Shown here piece after piece: positions 11,894 through 23,709 of a stretch of DNA of 64,000 nucleotides. Under the pieces are notes generated by a model. The model saw only the letters and a program-made list of their open reading frames with translations, did not search any database and was not told the DNA's origin. How positions within the stretch are numbered: the stretch's first letter is position 1; every line of letters begins with the position of its first letter. Both the position numbers and the translations under genes were made by a program. Source of the stretch: Coenobita brevimanus (Eukaryota > Arthropoda > Malacostraca > Decapoda > Coenobitidae); contig CM064669.1 in the NCBI GenBank assembly GCA_032717465.1, positions 41,144,519 through 41,208,518 on the forward strand. The letters run 5' to 3'.

Positions 11894-11896
<3 letters not shown>
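9801..11896. other. no gene recognised
   Basis: About 2.1 kb of moderately AT-rich DNA with only short, unrecognisable open frames on either strand. I see no TE motif I can name. Confidence 0.5.

Positions 11897-11959
<63 letters not shown>
11897..11959. repeat. (CA)n microsatellite
   Basis: Pure array of about 63 bp. Confidence 0.95.
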
Positions 11960-11962
<3 letters not shown>

Positions 11963-12750
11963 GGTTTGAAAAACGATTGTCAAATCCAGCCAAAGTGCAG
12001 GGGACAAAAACTTCCGAACAGTTACATGCAGTATTAGAAAAAGCTCTCGCTGTGAACGGGTTAGTATACTGTACACTACATCTGACCCTTCCAGTTCGAA
12101 CAGTCTCTCGTATGCGGAATGAGACACTCTGGTGAGAATGGATATATGAATGTCACCGAATCGTAAGGAGAAAAAATAAAATAAATGAATTAATAAACAA
12201 AAAATAAACAATAAAGGCTAAGATTTTGGTCTGGCTTAAATTCAAACACTAACGCCAGCACATACAAAAAGAAAATACTTTGTTTTATTCCCAGGAGGAA
12301 ATCTTTGTCGGTGGAAAATTGTAGTTCGTTGCTCTTCATCTCTCTATTGCTTTTACGGTGAAGAGAGTTTGTCTCAATTTTCCTTAGCAGCCTTGAAGTT
12401 GTGCTTTTTCTAATAAATTTGGGGTATTATCACTTTTTCTATCATGTTTATTAACACTCCTATTTTTTACCCGAATATTTTTCTTTCTACTATATACCGT
12501 TTAATGATATTCTTATTAATACATATACATGCTTTTCACTCAGGCTTATCATGTGTCTCAAGTTTTTAAATTAATCGTTTGAGTAATTATTTACACAGTA
12601 CACCAACTCGATTTTTCTCAGTTTACCACAGTAACTGTTTACAAAAGTCCTTTCAAAGTTAGAGAAAATAATCTTGTAGCCGGATAACAATATATGTCCT
12701 TGATAATACCTAAACTGGTAGAAAATACTCATCGAATGCGCTAATGGACA
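11960..12750. other. no gene recognised
   Basis: AT-rich DNA with no supported feature. Confidence 0.5.
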
Positions 12751-13120
12751 TTGCTCCAGCCTACGATGGTTGTGGTGCTGGTGAGTTTGGCGTTGATAGT
12801 GCCGAATGTGACTGTAGAGTATGGTTGCGATGGGTGTGACAGTGGTGGTGGTGGTGGGTGTGGCGGTGGTGTTTGTGATGAGGAATGTGGTGGTGTGTGT
12901 GGCGCTGATGGTGGTGAATGTGGTTGTCAAGTGTGGTATTCATTGTGTTGAAAGTGGCTGTGAAGTATGGTGGTAGTGTGTTGGGTGTGGCGGTGGTATT
13001 GGTGGTGGGTGGTAACGGTGGTAGTGGTGAGTGTGGGGAATGTAGGTTTGATGGTGGTAGTAGCAATGGTGGGTGTAAGAAGATGGATATGGTAGTGGTG
13101 GTGATTTTGATGTTGCACTG
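12751..13120 (+). repeat. degenerate GGTGGT/GGTGTG-rich block
   Basis: Plus strand is built almost only of G and T runs such as GTGGTGGTGGTGG and TGTGGCGGTGGT, interrupted by ATGGT or GAATGTG. The imperfect glycine/valine- or histidine/proline-type frames on both strands come from the repeat and are not genes. Several GG tracts lie close enough for two-tetrad G-quadruplexes. Confidence 0.75.
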
Positions 13121-13779
13121 GTAACTGCGGATCTAATGAAAATACAGGTCTACATAACTAGTCATTACAAATTGTTTTAATTGTGAGTATTTATATTTTA
13201 TTACACTTATGAACACAATAATACATTTTAGAATGTTTCCATCACATCACATTTAAACGGAAAATTAAAAAAAGAAATTAAGATATAGCAAATCATAAAT
13301 TTCAATCGATCTGTAAAATACAGTACTGTTCTAAATTAACTGAAAATGAAAATATTTTCTCAATGTAATTCGTTAAACACATACATAAGGGAAACAACAC
13401 TATATATTCCATGACTCACATATAACTCCTCTAGTCACTGTAAATAAATAAACTACCTCCCCTACAGGTAACAAGGAATGCTGCCTCCCTTGCATTATTT
13501 TACAGATACTTTTATGGCAAAAGCTCTGACGAAGTTGCGTCCATAGTGCCACATCTACATGCCTTCCCTCGTGCTACACGGGCATCTGAGAGCGCTCATG
13601 ACTGGAATGTCACACAGCCATATTGCTGAACTTCTGCTTATCAGAATTCTTTTATTCGCCGAACTGCATATTTCTGGAACTCGCTTTCCCGGAGTTGTTT
13701 CCCCCCAAACTTCAACCTACAGCTATTCAAGTCCAACTGTTACAGAATGAAGGACGCGAGTAATCTGGTGTATGTTCTG

Positions 13780-13782
<3 letters not shown>
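13121..13782. other. no gene recognised
   Basis: AT-rich; nothing supported. Confidence 0.5.
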
Positions 13783-13829
<47 letters not shown>

Positions 13830-13832
13830 TTT
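13783..13832. repeat. poly(A) followed by T7
   Basis: About 43 A residues then seven T residues, directly left of the minus-strand pseudogene. Confidence 0.9.
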
Positions 13833-14830
13833 GCTCCAAAACTTCGTTTGTGGCCAGTCGTTTGTACACTTTTTCTGGTGCGTCCCTATGAATCATCCAG
13901 CAGTAGTCCACCATCGTACTGACATCCCAACGTCCCTGGTACATTCTTTTCATGTCTTTGATACCCTGGTGGATTCTTTCACCCTGTTCTTCACTCTCCG
14001 CTCCAAGATTTTTGGGAAAAAACTCCAAATGCAAATCCAAGAAGTGAATTTTGAGCCATGTTGCAACCCAACTCCTTAAACTTGACCAACAAATTTCTCA
14101 GTTTCTTTGTAAATTGGATCGTTGTTGTTACCTACAAACTTACAAATTATTTCTCTGAATGATACCGAAGCCTCTCGTTCAAGGTCGTTCATCGTATCAT
14201 CATACTATGCATCAGAAATTAGTTTTCTAATATCAGGTTCAGCAAACTCTTTCAATTTAGCCTCAGATAAATCAGGAAACTTTTGGCACAAACACATAAA
14301 CCAGGTTCCATCTTTAGATTGGGCTTTGACAAACTGCTTCGTTCACCCAAGCTTAATATGAAGTGGTGGTAGCAGCACTTTCTCTGGATTCACCAAGCTA
14401 GGTCTGATGATGTTTTTGGCACTAAGCTGCAGATTTTTTCTTCTTGACCATTTCTTCAGAACCCAATGTAAATCCTTGGCTCTGCTGTCCCGCTCAGAGA
14501 AAACATGGGAAGTTTGAATACCCTGACTGCTGACCGAATAAGATACACATTACTTTCAGGTCCCCACATATGAAACAACGCTGTTCATTATAGCTGATTT
14601 TCTTGAGAAGATTCGCCAAATTCTGGTACCGGTACGTTTCTTTTAAATGCACGGAATGAGCAACAGGTATTGATGCATAATTATTACCATTATGAACGAG
14701 TACCCGTTTCAGGATTCTTTTAGATAAATCTATAAATAGTCTCCACTCTTCCGCATTACAATCTCTGCCAAGTTTCTGCACTGGGCCACTTATGTCAGTG
14801 TAATAAACCAAGGATCAGTGCAATAAACCA
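13826..14830 (-). pseudogene. decayed copy of a widespread TE-associated protein
   Basis: The minus strand, read from about 14811 to 13830, gives an ordered series of blocks: KRVLVHNGNNYASIPV, HSVHLKETY, CFICGDLKVM, FGQQSGYSNFPCFL, then, after a frameshift, RDSRAKDLHW, LLPPLHIKLG, FVKAQSKDGT, and after further stops HFLDLHLEFFPKNLG, EQGERIHQGIKDM and YQGRWDV. From memory, these blocks occur together in a large family of uncharacterised, often multicopy proteins in arthropods and cnidarians, probably transposon-related; I cannot name it. Defects visible here are a short deletion after PCFL, an in-frame TGA after HIKLG, a TAG after LISDA, and a frameshift before HFLDL. Confidence 0.7.
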
Positions 14831-15242
14831 CTGTTTTCAATAAATATCACTGCAATAAAAAAAACGAAACATTTCACTGAAAGTAATTTACAAGTGCCCT
14901 ATTCAACTAACAGTCACAATGAGATATGTTTGCAGCACTCCAATACTAAAGTAGTATGACACATTGCTGTGTTGTGTTCCAGCCATATTCTGGCTTATTA
15001 TCAATAAATGTTTTATTTTAAAAATGGATTTTAATATTAGAAACTACTACATTCAGACATATCATTGTAATAAAATATCCACTTGAAAACAATTATGTAG
15101 TGTGAAATGATAAAAAAAAAAAAATACTATAACTGAAAACTTAAAAAGGGGTTTTGTAAAGAAATGTTACATGATGGAGAAAAATGGTTTTCATTTTTTA
15201 ATTCAGCACCCCAAAATTTATAAAAATCAAATGGAACTACAA
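14831..15242. other. no gene recognised
   Basis: AT-rich with a short A run near 15112-15124; nothing else supported. Confidence 0.5.
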
Positions 15243-15447
15243 AGCGCTCACAGAGCGCATACCTCCCACAATGCCATTGCAGAATTCGGATCTGGATCCG
15301 AATCCGCCCCAAAATTTAATCAATTCTTTCTTGGCCCACAAAATTTCATTGAAATTCAGAGAGAAATTTTGGAGATATCGTGTGGACAAACAAACAGACA
15401 TAGGTGAATACATAAACTCCTGAAAATTCGTTGGTGGAGGTAATAAT
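15243..15447 (+). repeat. GGATCC-type dispersed repeat with terminal hairpin
   Basis: Starts with AGCGCTCACAGAGCGC (a small hairpin), carries GGATCTGGATCCGAATCCGC and AGAGAAATTTTGGAGATATC, and ends in a CTCC...GGAG hairpin (15417-15439) followed by GTAATAAT. It is the inverted counterpart of 4030-4262. Confidence 0.7.
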
Positions 15448-15769
15448 ACAAAAAATCAGTGTGCTGTATACCTTTGTATTACGATTAGGAAAGAGTGGGT
15501 ATCATTACAGGGAAGGATGCCATCACTACGGGATGTGCCACGATTGGTTGTAATTGATCTCACAATGACAGCCATCACAACTGACCATTTGAGAGTTTAA
15601 GACATGTAATAGGAAGCTGAAAATGTTAACACTGGTCATTTTAGTGGTATCAGCATAAATCACGGTAAAAATAGATAAATATCGTGTGAAAATAGCGTTG
15701 ACATAATATTAAGCACATCCTGAACAACGGCATGCTTTGAGTTAGCCATAATAATGATAAATAATGAAA
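15448..15769. other. no gene recognised
   Basis: Nothing supported. Confidence 0.5.
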
Positions 15770-15951
15770 CAAAAGCATTCGGGAGCCGGATGTTAACCGC
15801 CCACCAAAATATGTTGCTGACTATAATACAAGCTACCTACAAACCAGGTCTGAAGATGAGATACTTTGGCAACAGAAACACACACACACACACACACACA
15901 CAACAACAAAAACTATATTGCCTCGCCTTGCTAAAAGCGGGCGAGAATAAT
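15770..15951 (+). repeat. CA-containing dispersed repeat with terminal hairpin
   Basis: Begins GCATTCGGGAGCCGGATGTTAA, which recurs nearly identically at 25575. It then runs into (CA)n at 15878-15902 and ends in a CTCGCC...GGGCGAG hairpin (15922-15945) followed by AATAAT. Confidence 0.7.
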
Positions 15952-16084
15952 TTGCAAACTCTATAGAATTCAGGCACTGCGTTTCACAAAAAGCCAATCC
16001 ATATTAAAAAATAAATGGCCGCTGGCATTCGGTCGCCTTTGATCAAATCCTCACCAAATGTAATTGGCTTCTGCGCATTCACTT

Positions 16085-16143
16085 ACTTGCTATTTCCTGA
16101 AAGTTTGGTGAAATATCGTCCATAACTTTAGAGATATTTTGGC

Positions 16144-16197
<54 letters not shown>

Positions 16198-16240
16198 GAA
16201 AAAGGAAATCTGCTTGCCTTGCTGAAGGCAGGCGATAATA
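16085..16240 (+). repeat. CA-containing dispersed repeat with terminal hairpin
   Basis: Has the GTTTGGTGAAATATCG motif, (CA)n at 16145-16196, then a GCCTTGCTGAAGGC hairpin (16215-16228) followed by GATAATAA. The layout matches 15770-15951. Confidence 0.7.
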
Positions 16241-17574
16241 AGAAATTTCTCAAATACTGAAATGGTGGATGGTCTCGATACTGAGTTTTCGTTATTTGCG
16301 GCAAAACCGAAACATAACATTGTACAGCAAATACTTGTTACTATGTCAAAGCTATTATCACACCATTTTTTTTTCGATTTCAAACGTGATTTGTCCTAAT
16401 ACTATGAAAATAATTATCAACGTCAATGTTTCCAACTTCCATGTAGCCAAAAACCTGAAAGCAATTAAACTTTCTGGCGTCTCTTTCTGCCCTTGCAAAA
16501 GAATGTATTCATTTAATATGTACGTAACTTGTGCAGAGATAACTTGTAATACAATAATGATAAGCTTGGTGAAGAGACCTTGTCAATAAACGCGAGGCCA
16601 TATGATGGAGCTTTATGGTGTGCTGCTATTTCACCCAGCAACAATTTCCATACCTTTTTACGAAACTGTTAGCCTCTTCTTTAAACTTGATATTTCGTAT
16701 TAATATTCCATACAAATCAAACATATGCTCACAAGTAAACTATGACTACTGATGCCTTTTGACACACAAATTAGCAAATAAATCAGATTCAATGACTCCA
16801 ATTATATCTTTCATTATCGTCATCATCATCACTGTCCGTTCAACAATCAGTTCTTCCCTGTGAGTGGCTTACTGGCAGAATTCATTACAGGCGTACTGCT
16901 TTAAAAGTGCGTCTAGACTAGACAGGGAAACCGAAGGAACATGAACAAATGAAAATAAATCATTGGTAAAAGAATGGCGCTCCTTCTTGGTTCCACTAAC
17001 ACAGAGGTACAGGAGGGCAATGGATGGCCTGATAATCCATTCATAGCATCAAAACCATAATTTTCGTTCCTTCCATTATAGATTTCATTTATAGATTATC
17101 GTTGGTACTGCTCATGAAATCAAATCTGCTGTACAACACAGTAACGATCATTGCAAAGACAGTGTCACACTCAGACAACGCCAGCCAATTCATCCTGTGA
17201 AACCTTGCAGCCATCCAATAATTTTGCAAGCGAGCGAGCGCAGCGAGCGATACGATTTTTACTCTACATTCAGTTGAAAAATGAGCGGCCCGAGATGACA
17301 CGGCCCGACCGCCATGGTTTTCACTGGCTAATAACTCTTCTACTACGTGAGTTGGAAAGGAGATTATATGAATTTTGTTTTTAGCTATATACTTACTCAT
17401 GAGACCAAATAAACCCCTTGGAATCCCAGCTTTCCATGGGTATGTACCGAGGGCTTCAACTGACATGCTCCAATATGAAATCGAATTTAAAAAGATTTCC
17501 TATTGTAACACTATGTTTTCTTGCATGAATTAAAACAATTAAATATCGGGTATTATGCTCATAATTTACATAAA

Positions 17575-17578
<4 letters not shown>
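16241..17578. other. no gene recognised
   Basis: About 1.3 kb with only short frames; nothing supported. Confidence 0.5.

Positions 17579-17650
<72 letters not shown>
17579..17650. repeat. (TG)n microsatellite
   Basis: About 72 bp of pure TG directly before LINE copy E. Confidence 0.95.
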
Positions 17651-17653
<3 letters not shown>

Positions 17654-18362
17654 AAGTCTGGGAGAGTGTGTAAGAAACGGAATCTAAAGGTGAATGTATG
17701 AAACAGTAAAAGAGAGAAATGAAGTCACTGAATGTACAGTGAGGTTGAATGAGGAGGAAATGGAAAATGTGAGTGCATTTAAGTACCTGGGTAATCTATG
17801 AGTATAGATGGATGTTTAGATGATGAAATCCTTGATAGGGTAGAACAAGGAAGAAAGGTTGCTGGTTCTTTGAAAGCAAGGATAAGAAACAGGGAAGTGA
17901 GCAAGGAAGTGAAAAAGTTAGTGCATGACAGTATTGTGATACCAGCTCTAATGTATGGAAATGAAGTTTGGACCTTGTTGGAGGGACACAAGAGTGAGGG
18001 AAGAGGAAATGAGTTATCTGAGAGGAACATGTGGAGTCACATGGAGAGACACACTGAGAAATAAGGAAGTGAAGGCGCCTTGTGGCGTGAATGTGGATGT
18101 GATAGGAAGCGTTGGGAGAATCACGCTGACGTTATTTGGCCATGTGGAGAGGATGGATAACGAAAGACTGAGGAGAAGAGTGTATGTGAGTGAGGTGGAG
18201 GGGGAGAAAGGGGGGAGGCCAAGGATGAGTTGGAAGGGAGAGGAGAGGTATATGAGAGAGGCGGGTGTAAGCCGGGAGCAAGGTAGTGAAATGGCAGGGG
18301 ACAGGGCGACATGGAGACGATTTGTTTGTGGCTACCCCTAATGGGATTAAAGCGTCTGGCAA
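17651..18362 (+). mobile_element. RTE-like LINE copy E, 5' truncated
   Basis: Plus-strand LINE 3' part. Its end (GGCTACCCCTAATGGGATTAAAGCGTCTGGCAA) is the reverse complement of the left ends of copies A, B and C. Coding remnants: a VEQGRKVAGSLKARIRNREV block in 17798-18064, and YLRGTCGVTWRD with LFGHVERMDNERLRR in 17955-18341, overlapping in different frames because of a small indel near 17990. No RT catalytic core is left. Confidence 0.85.
17955..18341 (+). pseudogene. LINE copy E C-terminal polyprotein remnant
   Basis: A 128-residue frame with YLRGTCGVTWRDTL, FGHVERMDNERLRRRV and a KGGRPRMSWKGEERYM segment. This is the best-preserved C-terminal tail of the LINE family in the window and shows that the polyprotein ends just before the conserved 3' terminal sequence. 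Confidence 0.8.
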
Positions 18363-18400
18363 TATACTGTTTACGTGTATAAATATATACAGAGTGAGTT

Positions 18401-18402
<2 letters not shown>

Positions 18403-18439
<37 letters not shown>
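18403..18439. repeat. (TA)n microsatellite
   Basis: Pure array between LINE copy E and a composite-repeat fragment. Confidence 0.9.
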
Positions 18440-18442
<3 letters not shown>

Positions 18443-18522
18443 CTCTCCTCTTAAATGTCAGGACCCAATTGCCTAGACCCTGGCTTCTACGCTCCTCGTG
18501 GGGCAACGTGGAATTGGATGAT

Positions 18523-18524
<2 letters not shown>
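18440..18524 (+). repeat. composite-repeat fragment, inverted
   Basis: CTTAAATGTCAGGACCCAAT, CTACGCTCCTCGTGGGGCAA and GGATGATGG are the reverse complement of the left end of the copies at 7345 and 19109. Confidence 0.75.
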
Positions 18525-18592
<68 letters not shown>

Positions 18593-18613
18593 GATAGATA
18601 GATAGATAGATAG
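18525..18613. repeat. (AT)n then (GATA)n microsatellite
   Basis: About 65 bp AT followed by five or six GATA units. Confidence 0.9.
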
Positions 18614-19108
18614 CTAAAACAGAACAGAGGAAGGAAAAACAAATGAAAAAAAAAATCCATACAAAATACTGGCGTTCTCCATTCATAAAGTATCTGTAAC
18701 AGTTGGACTTGAGAGCTATAGGTTGAAGTCTGGTGGGAAGCAACGCTGGAGAAGCCATTTGTTACGAGTCGGGACTTAAGAAAAGGTTTAGCTTACAGTT
18801 TAAGTCTACCCAGATCCCAACAGGCAACAACAGAACAACAAACAAGGGCAATCGGACTAAAACGGTAGACAAAGGTGGTGAGTTTTTGTTTTGTTTAATA
18901 ATCCTCTCAAGTGCATAGCTAATTAAACAAAATATTCAACTAAATATAATATACCCTCGACCATATGGTTACTTATACCCTTAACCGTTCCAAATCACTT
19001 CACACTTAACCTGTATATATATACGTATACCCTGTATACCTCAACCTATACATATAAAACTGCATGAATCTCTAAAGCTAGTGGAGGTGGGAGGTTATTC
19101 CATCCATC
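18614..19108. other. no gene recognised
   Basis: AT-rich; nothing supported. Confidence 0.5.
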
Positions 19109-19620
19109 CATCATCCAATCCTACGTTGCCCCATGAGAAGCGTAGGAGCCCGGGGCTAGGCAGTTGGTCCTAACATTTAAGATGAGAGTGACCAGTCTCA
19201 CTCATCCCTGAGTGGCATTGCGTGAACAATAAACCCCAACCACCCCTTGGATATAAACCTTCACCGGCTCAATCCGATTGGAGAGCAATAATTACCCACT
19301 AAACCACCGGGTGCCAAAACTTGGTTATATGGTTACCACCCAGCATAGTAAATAGTTTCCTGGTGTACAGGAAACCATTTGGCTTGTCACTCAGTGTAGA
19401 GTCACCCAATAGGCAGAAGAAAGAGGAAATAATGAAGGAAAGAAAGACAGAAGAGAGAGTGTAAAGTTACCCGTGGGCAGAAAGACGAGGAAAGAATGAA
19501 GGAAAGAAAGACAGAAGAAGATGAAAGGAAAGAAGGATGGAGAAGAGGACAGGGCTGACACCCGACAGCAACACTACATTGAGTGAGTGGATGGTGAGTG
19601 CCCCCACCTACCACACTGGG
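19109..19620 (-). repeat. composite repeat with tRNA-like internal segment (copy 2)
   Basis: About 510 bp, similar to 7345-7825 over its whole length. It differs mainly in small indels and in the right end, which reads GTGAGTGGATGGTGAGTGCCCCCACC and is also present at 9656-9800. No open frame of interest. Confidence 0.78.
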
Positions 19621-20587
19621 AGGTTATAGGAGCAGCATATTCAAGTGCGATGCTGAAGTGCTTGACGTGTGGTGTGGAAGGCTGAAGAGCAGGATGGTAG
19701 GTAGTCACTGTGCCGTAGGTATCCGGGATAGGCAATCCTAACGTGGTCACTTCCCACAGTGTACAAACCCCGACCGTGACAGAACCTATAAGTACCATTC
19801 TCCTTCCCCCTTGTTACCTCTTGTTAAGTACTAATTATTCCTCCCAGTCGCTTCTGTTCTCAATTACTTTACGGTGGTTTACAGTTTCCTTCATATGTGT
19901 GCATATGTTGGTATTATCGTACAGGATAGTGAGAGTGACAGATATAGGATATTAGGTTCCTAGTGTCATAAGACTAACCTGTTCTTTCATGTAGGCAGTC
20001 GTGTAGTTAGTCTTATCGAGTGTGGGGAAGAATCCGGATCTGTTTAATACCATAACCTCACTCCGGAGTAAGCTGTTCTATGATTTCATTAGTATGGTGC
20101 TAAGTGATATCTTGGGACACTTCGCTCTTCCAGGACCTCACAAAGCCCCAATTTTTGTTCTCAGTATCTTATTCGGGGTCAATAATCAAGTATCTCAAGG
20201 GTCATTTATGCGGATCTTGATCTTACTGCCGTAATGCGCCCTTCTTGTTTAAGGTATCTTTTCAAGTCCTTTTATCCTTCTCCAAGGATCTTATTAGAAG
20301 AACAATATTATACGTGTAGTTTCCCTAGGCATAACCAGGTTAGTTTCCGGGACTTTCTGGTTGTCCACTGCAGTGATATTTTCTAGGGTAATCCACTTTT
20401 TGAATCTTTGGAAGATTTTCGACATGCTGCACATGGAGCTTGTCACGTGCCACGTGCACCGCCTGGGTTTGATGAAACCTGTCAAAAACAAATCTTAAAG
20501 ATTTGTCCCATCATAACAAATCGCGCAGAGATCAGCCTTGTGGTTGCTGAGATATAAGCTTCTCAAATGCGTTACGGTCGGGCCGAG
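19621..20587. other. no gene recognised
   Basis: Nothing supported apart from short frames without similarity. Confidence 0.5.
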
Positions 20588-21182
20588 TTGGGCCGGGCTG
20601 CGATTTTTTTTTTTTTTTTTTTTTTCCGAACAGGTTTGCAATGCGAGGGTGTTGGTGGGCGGGGCTTCGTGACACACAAGTACAGAAAACCACTTTTACG
20701 GGTAACTTGCATATTAAGTGGGCAGTTTAGAGAGAGATTGCACGCCGATTTCTGAGGGAGGAGGGAGAGAAGATTAGATCCAAGAACACATCTCATTATA
20801 GGACAATAGGCGTGTTGAATTACCCGGTAGTTCCTTTCGCGTTATTTCTTGTTAGTCTTGGTTATTTCTTATTAGTCTTTACGCTCAGTATTCCAGAGAC
20901 AGTCTCTATGTAAACCTAGGAAGCAATATCGTATGTGTCAGTTAGAATAAAAGTTGGATTAGCTAAAATATTTTGCTGCTAGATAATCACTCCTAATTAC
21001 TTACGTTTCTTATTATTATTATTATTATTATTATTATTGTTGTTGTTGTTTTATCATCATCATCATCATCATCATTATTCCTCTTTGTATAAGACGAAAA
21101 AATACTGATAAAAATATCAAGGAAAAAAAAAAAATAGCTATAATAGACGAAAAGAAAATTCCACTTTTGTTTGGAGGTGGGT
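20588..21182 (+). repeat. long inverted repeat, left arm
   Basis: This arm is matched in reverse complement by 21470-22035. Shared landmarks from outside to inside: GCCGGGCTGCGA with a long T run, AACAGGTTTGCA, GGGCGGGGCTTCGTGAC, GGGAGGAGGGAGAGAAGAT, ACCCGGTAGTTCC, CTAGATAATCACTC, a TTA/ATC trinucleotide array, TATAAGACGAAAAA and TAATAGACGAAA, then GTTTGGAGGTGGG. Similarity is high by eye but broken by indels and different microsatellites. Confidence 0.85.
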
Positions 21183-21333
21183 CTGGACTCGGACTCTTTT
21201 CACTTAATTTCCACTTTTCCTCTTGTTTCCACTTTCTTGTGTGTCTTCGTGACCATTTCTTCTTCTTCTTGATTAGTATTTGTCTTTCGTGACTCTGCTT
21301 GATACCATCCCATTCTCTCACCCGACCTCCTAC

Positions 21334-21381
<48 letters not shown>

Positions 21382-21469
21382 AAGCCTCTTTTTTTCTCAT
21401 CTATAACTTCCTGCAAACTTTGGTAACCTCTGTTGTCTTTTTCTATTCCCTCCTTTCTTATTATAAATA
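21183..21469. repeat. spacer of inverted repeat with (CT)n
   Basis: About 287 bp loop between the arms, pyrimidine-rich, with a pure (CT)n run at 21337-21378. It contains no coding sequence. Confidence 0.8.
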
Positions 21470-21544
21470 TTGTCCCACCTCCAAACTTAAATGGAATTTT
21501 CCTTTCGTCTATTATAGCCAGTATTTTTCGTCTTATACACAGAG

Positions 21545-21583
<39 letters not shown>

Positions 21584-22035
21584 TAATAATAATAAACGTA
21601 AGAATAAGTACTGAAGAGTGATTATCTAGCAGCAAAATATTTTTGCTATTCCTACTTTTATTCTGACACATACGCTATTGCTTCCTAGGTTTACATAGAC
21701 GGACTGTAAATCTCTGGAATACTGAGCGTAAACAAGAAATAACCAAGACTAACAAGAAATAATGCAAAAGGAACTACCGGGTAATTCAACATGCCTACTA
21801 TCTTATAATGAGATGTGTTTGTTCTTGGATCTGATCTTCTCTCCCTCCTCCCTCAGAAATAGGCATGCAATCTCTCTCTCTCTCTCTCTCTAAAAACAGC
21901 CCACTAAATATGCAAGTTACCCGTAGAAGTGGTTTTCTGTACTCGTGCGTCACGAAGCCCCGCCCACCAAAACAACCTGAAGTGCAAACCTGTTTGGGAA
22001 AAAAAAAAAAAAAAATCGCGGCCGGGCTGCTCATA
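21470..22035 (-). repeat. long inverted repeat, right arm
   Basis: Inverted partner of 20588-21182. Differences include an (AAT)n array where the left arm has TTA/TTG/ATC, and an added (CT)n at 21872-21892. Confidence 0.85.
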
Positions 22036-23709
22036 TGTGAGAAAATGCCATTACTTGACGAGAGACTCCCGTGGGCTTCGCCCTCGATCGTAACAAATGA
22101 ATGTTTTGGTGTAGCATGCAAAAGTACAAAAGACAACCTATTTGCTGCAGAACTTTTCCTCAGGGATCAGGGATCAAAAAGGGCCAAAAAGGTTACTGTA
22201 TAAATCTGACTTGCCATAATAATATAGACTTTAAGTATAAGAATCCTCAACTTGAGAATCTATAATAATATGACTTGAGTCTTATCTACAAGATAATCTC
22301 AATGCATTTAGAAAAATTTTCAACCTAAGAATCTTTGAGTATTACTCGCAAATTTTTCGTAGTTAGGACCACGGGTTGTTTAAATGTGGACCTTGAACTT
22401 AATTGGAGCTATAAAAGGCAACTATACAAATCTGGCGCAAATCATACTCGTAAAGAATTTTATAGTAGTTATAAAATTCATCAACCTAAGGCATTATAAT
22501 AAAATGCACCCACCCCCATCCTTCCAACATTGCTACTACAGCCAAATTTACGATGTCAGTAATACAACAGCAGTTTTATTAATACCTGGCATGTTGTGTA
22601 GCTTTTTAATGTCGATATAATTTAGATAAATAATATATAAGTGATTATTACCAAGACATGTGCAAAAATAAATCAATAATAAAAGAGTATTTGGGAGCCT
22701 CCACATCAACGAAAACAGCCTAATATTGCTGATTTAGAGCTTCTGGCACCAGATCTAGTTATATTTCCTTATATATAATGGTATGTGTTGGTGATTTGTG
22801 GCAAGAAATTTTGGGGTAGTCACTTATTTAGGTCGGTAGCATCGCGATCACAGGAATTTTTTCTCTCTTTATTTAGTTTCATTCGCACTGTTTTTTATTT
22901 ATTGACATTATATGGCATTTTTATTTGGCAAACTTAGTGATGCAAAAGGCGGTAGGGGGAACCAAGGAAGAAGGGGGATAAAGAGGTGCTCAGATAATAC
23001 TGACGCGAGGACGAGCCGGTGGGTTAACGGTTTGCACATGCACCTTCCAACTGGAAAACCCTGAGCTCAACTGCTTGGCCTGTCAGACTGTTGGACAAAG
23101 TTTATTTTCCTTCAGACTGTTGGACAAAGTTTATTTTCCTTATGTCCTGTTCACCCAGATGTGCGATGTCGTGTTTTAGGGGATAATTGGAACTTAGCAA
23201 AAAAGATGTCTTAATAACCCTCTTGCAATGGATTAGCATTATTAAAGTGTCTCATCATGAGGCGTAATAATGGGCAGTGTTAAGGTGCGAATGGTGCAAT
23301 CTGCCAACATCCGTGCCAGTGGAATATAACATACTCACTGCTTGCAACGCAGTGAGGGACTTGTTTAAGGTAATAATGGGAGGGGGGGTGGGTGACAAAT
23401 AGGTGGGAGGATGGAGAAGCAGAGAGTGGCGCTTGGGACTGTGTGAGCCGGGCATACCAGCACTGATCGGGATCCCCATCACTAAGTGGAGGGGAGGGCG
23501 GGCTCGGAGGTTTTCCCCTGCCGGCAAAGGTCTACAACCAAGAAATATTTTTATTTTTTATTTTATTTTATTTTTTTGCGCCCCCAAACGCTCTTGATAG
23601 CCTGAAAACATGTGCAGTTAGAACTTCCTAGCTCTACGCCATTCTGGAGAAATACCCTGTCTCGCTCACTCTATGAAATGAGAACGAAATGCAGTAGTGA
23701 GTTTTACGC
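22036..23709. other. no gene recognised
   Basis: Contains an exact 29-bp tandem duplication at 23084-23141 (unit begins CAGACTGTTGGACAAAG) and a weak tRNA-like stretch around 23015-23080. No coding supported. Confidence 0.5.
23084..23141. repeat. 29-bp tandem duplication
   Basis: Two identical copies, the second starting at 23113. Confidence 0.85.

Noticed and set aside
12571..13130. Threonine/histidine- and glycine/valine-rich frames on both strands
   Set aside because: Produced by the GGTGGT-type low-complexity block; the same DNA gives similar repeats in several frames.
18132..18758. 208-codon minus-strand frame containing YIYIYI runs
   Set aside because: Runs through two TA microsatellites and the antisense of LINE copy E.
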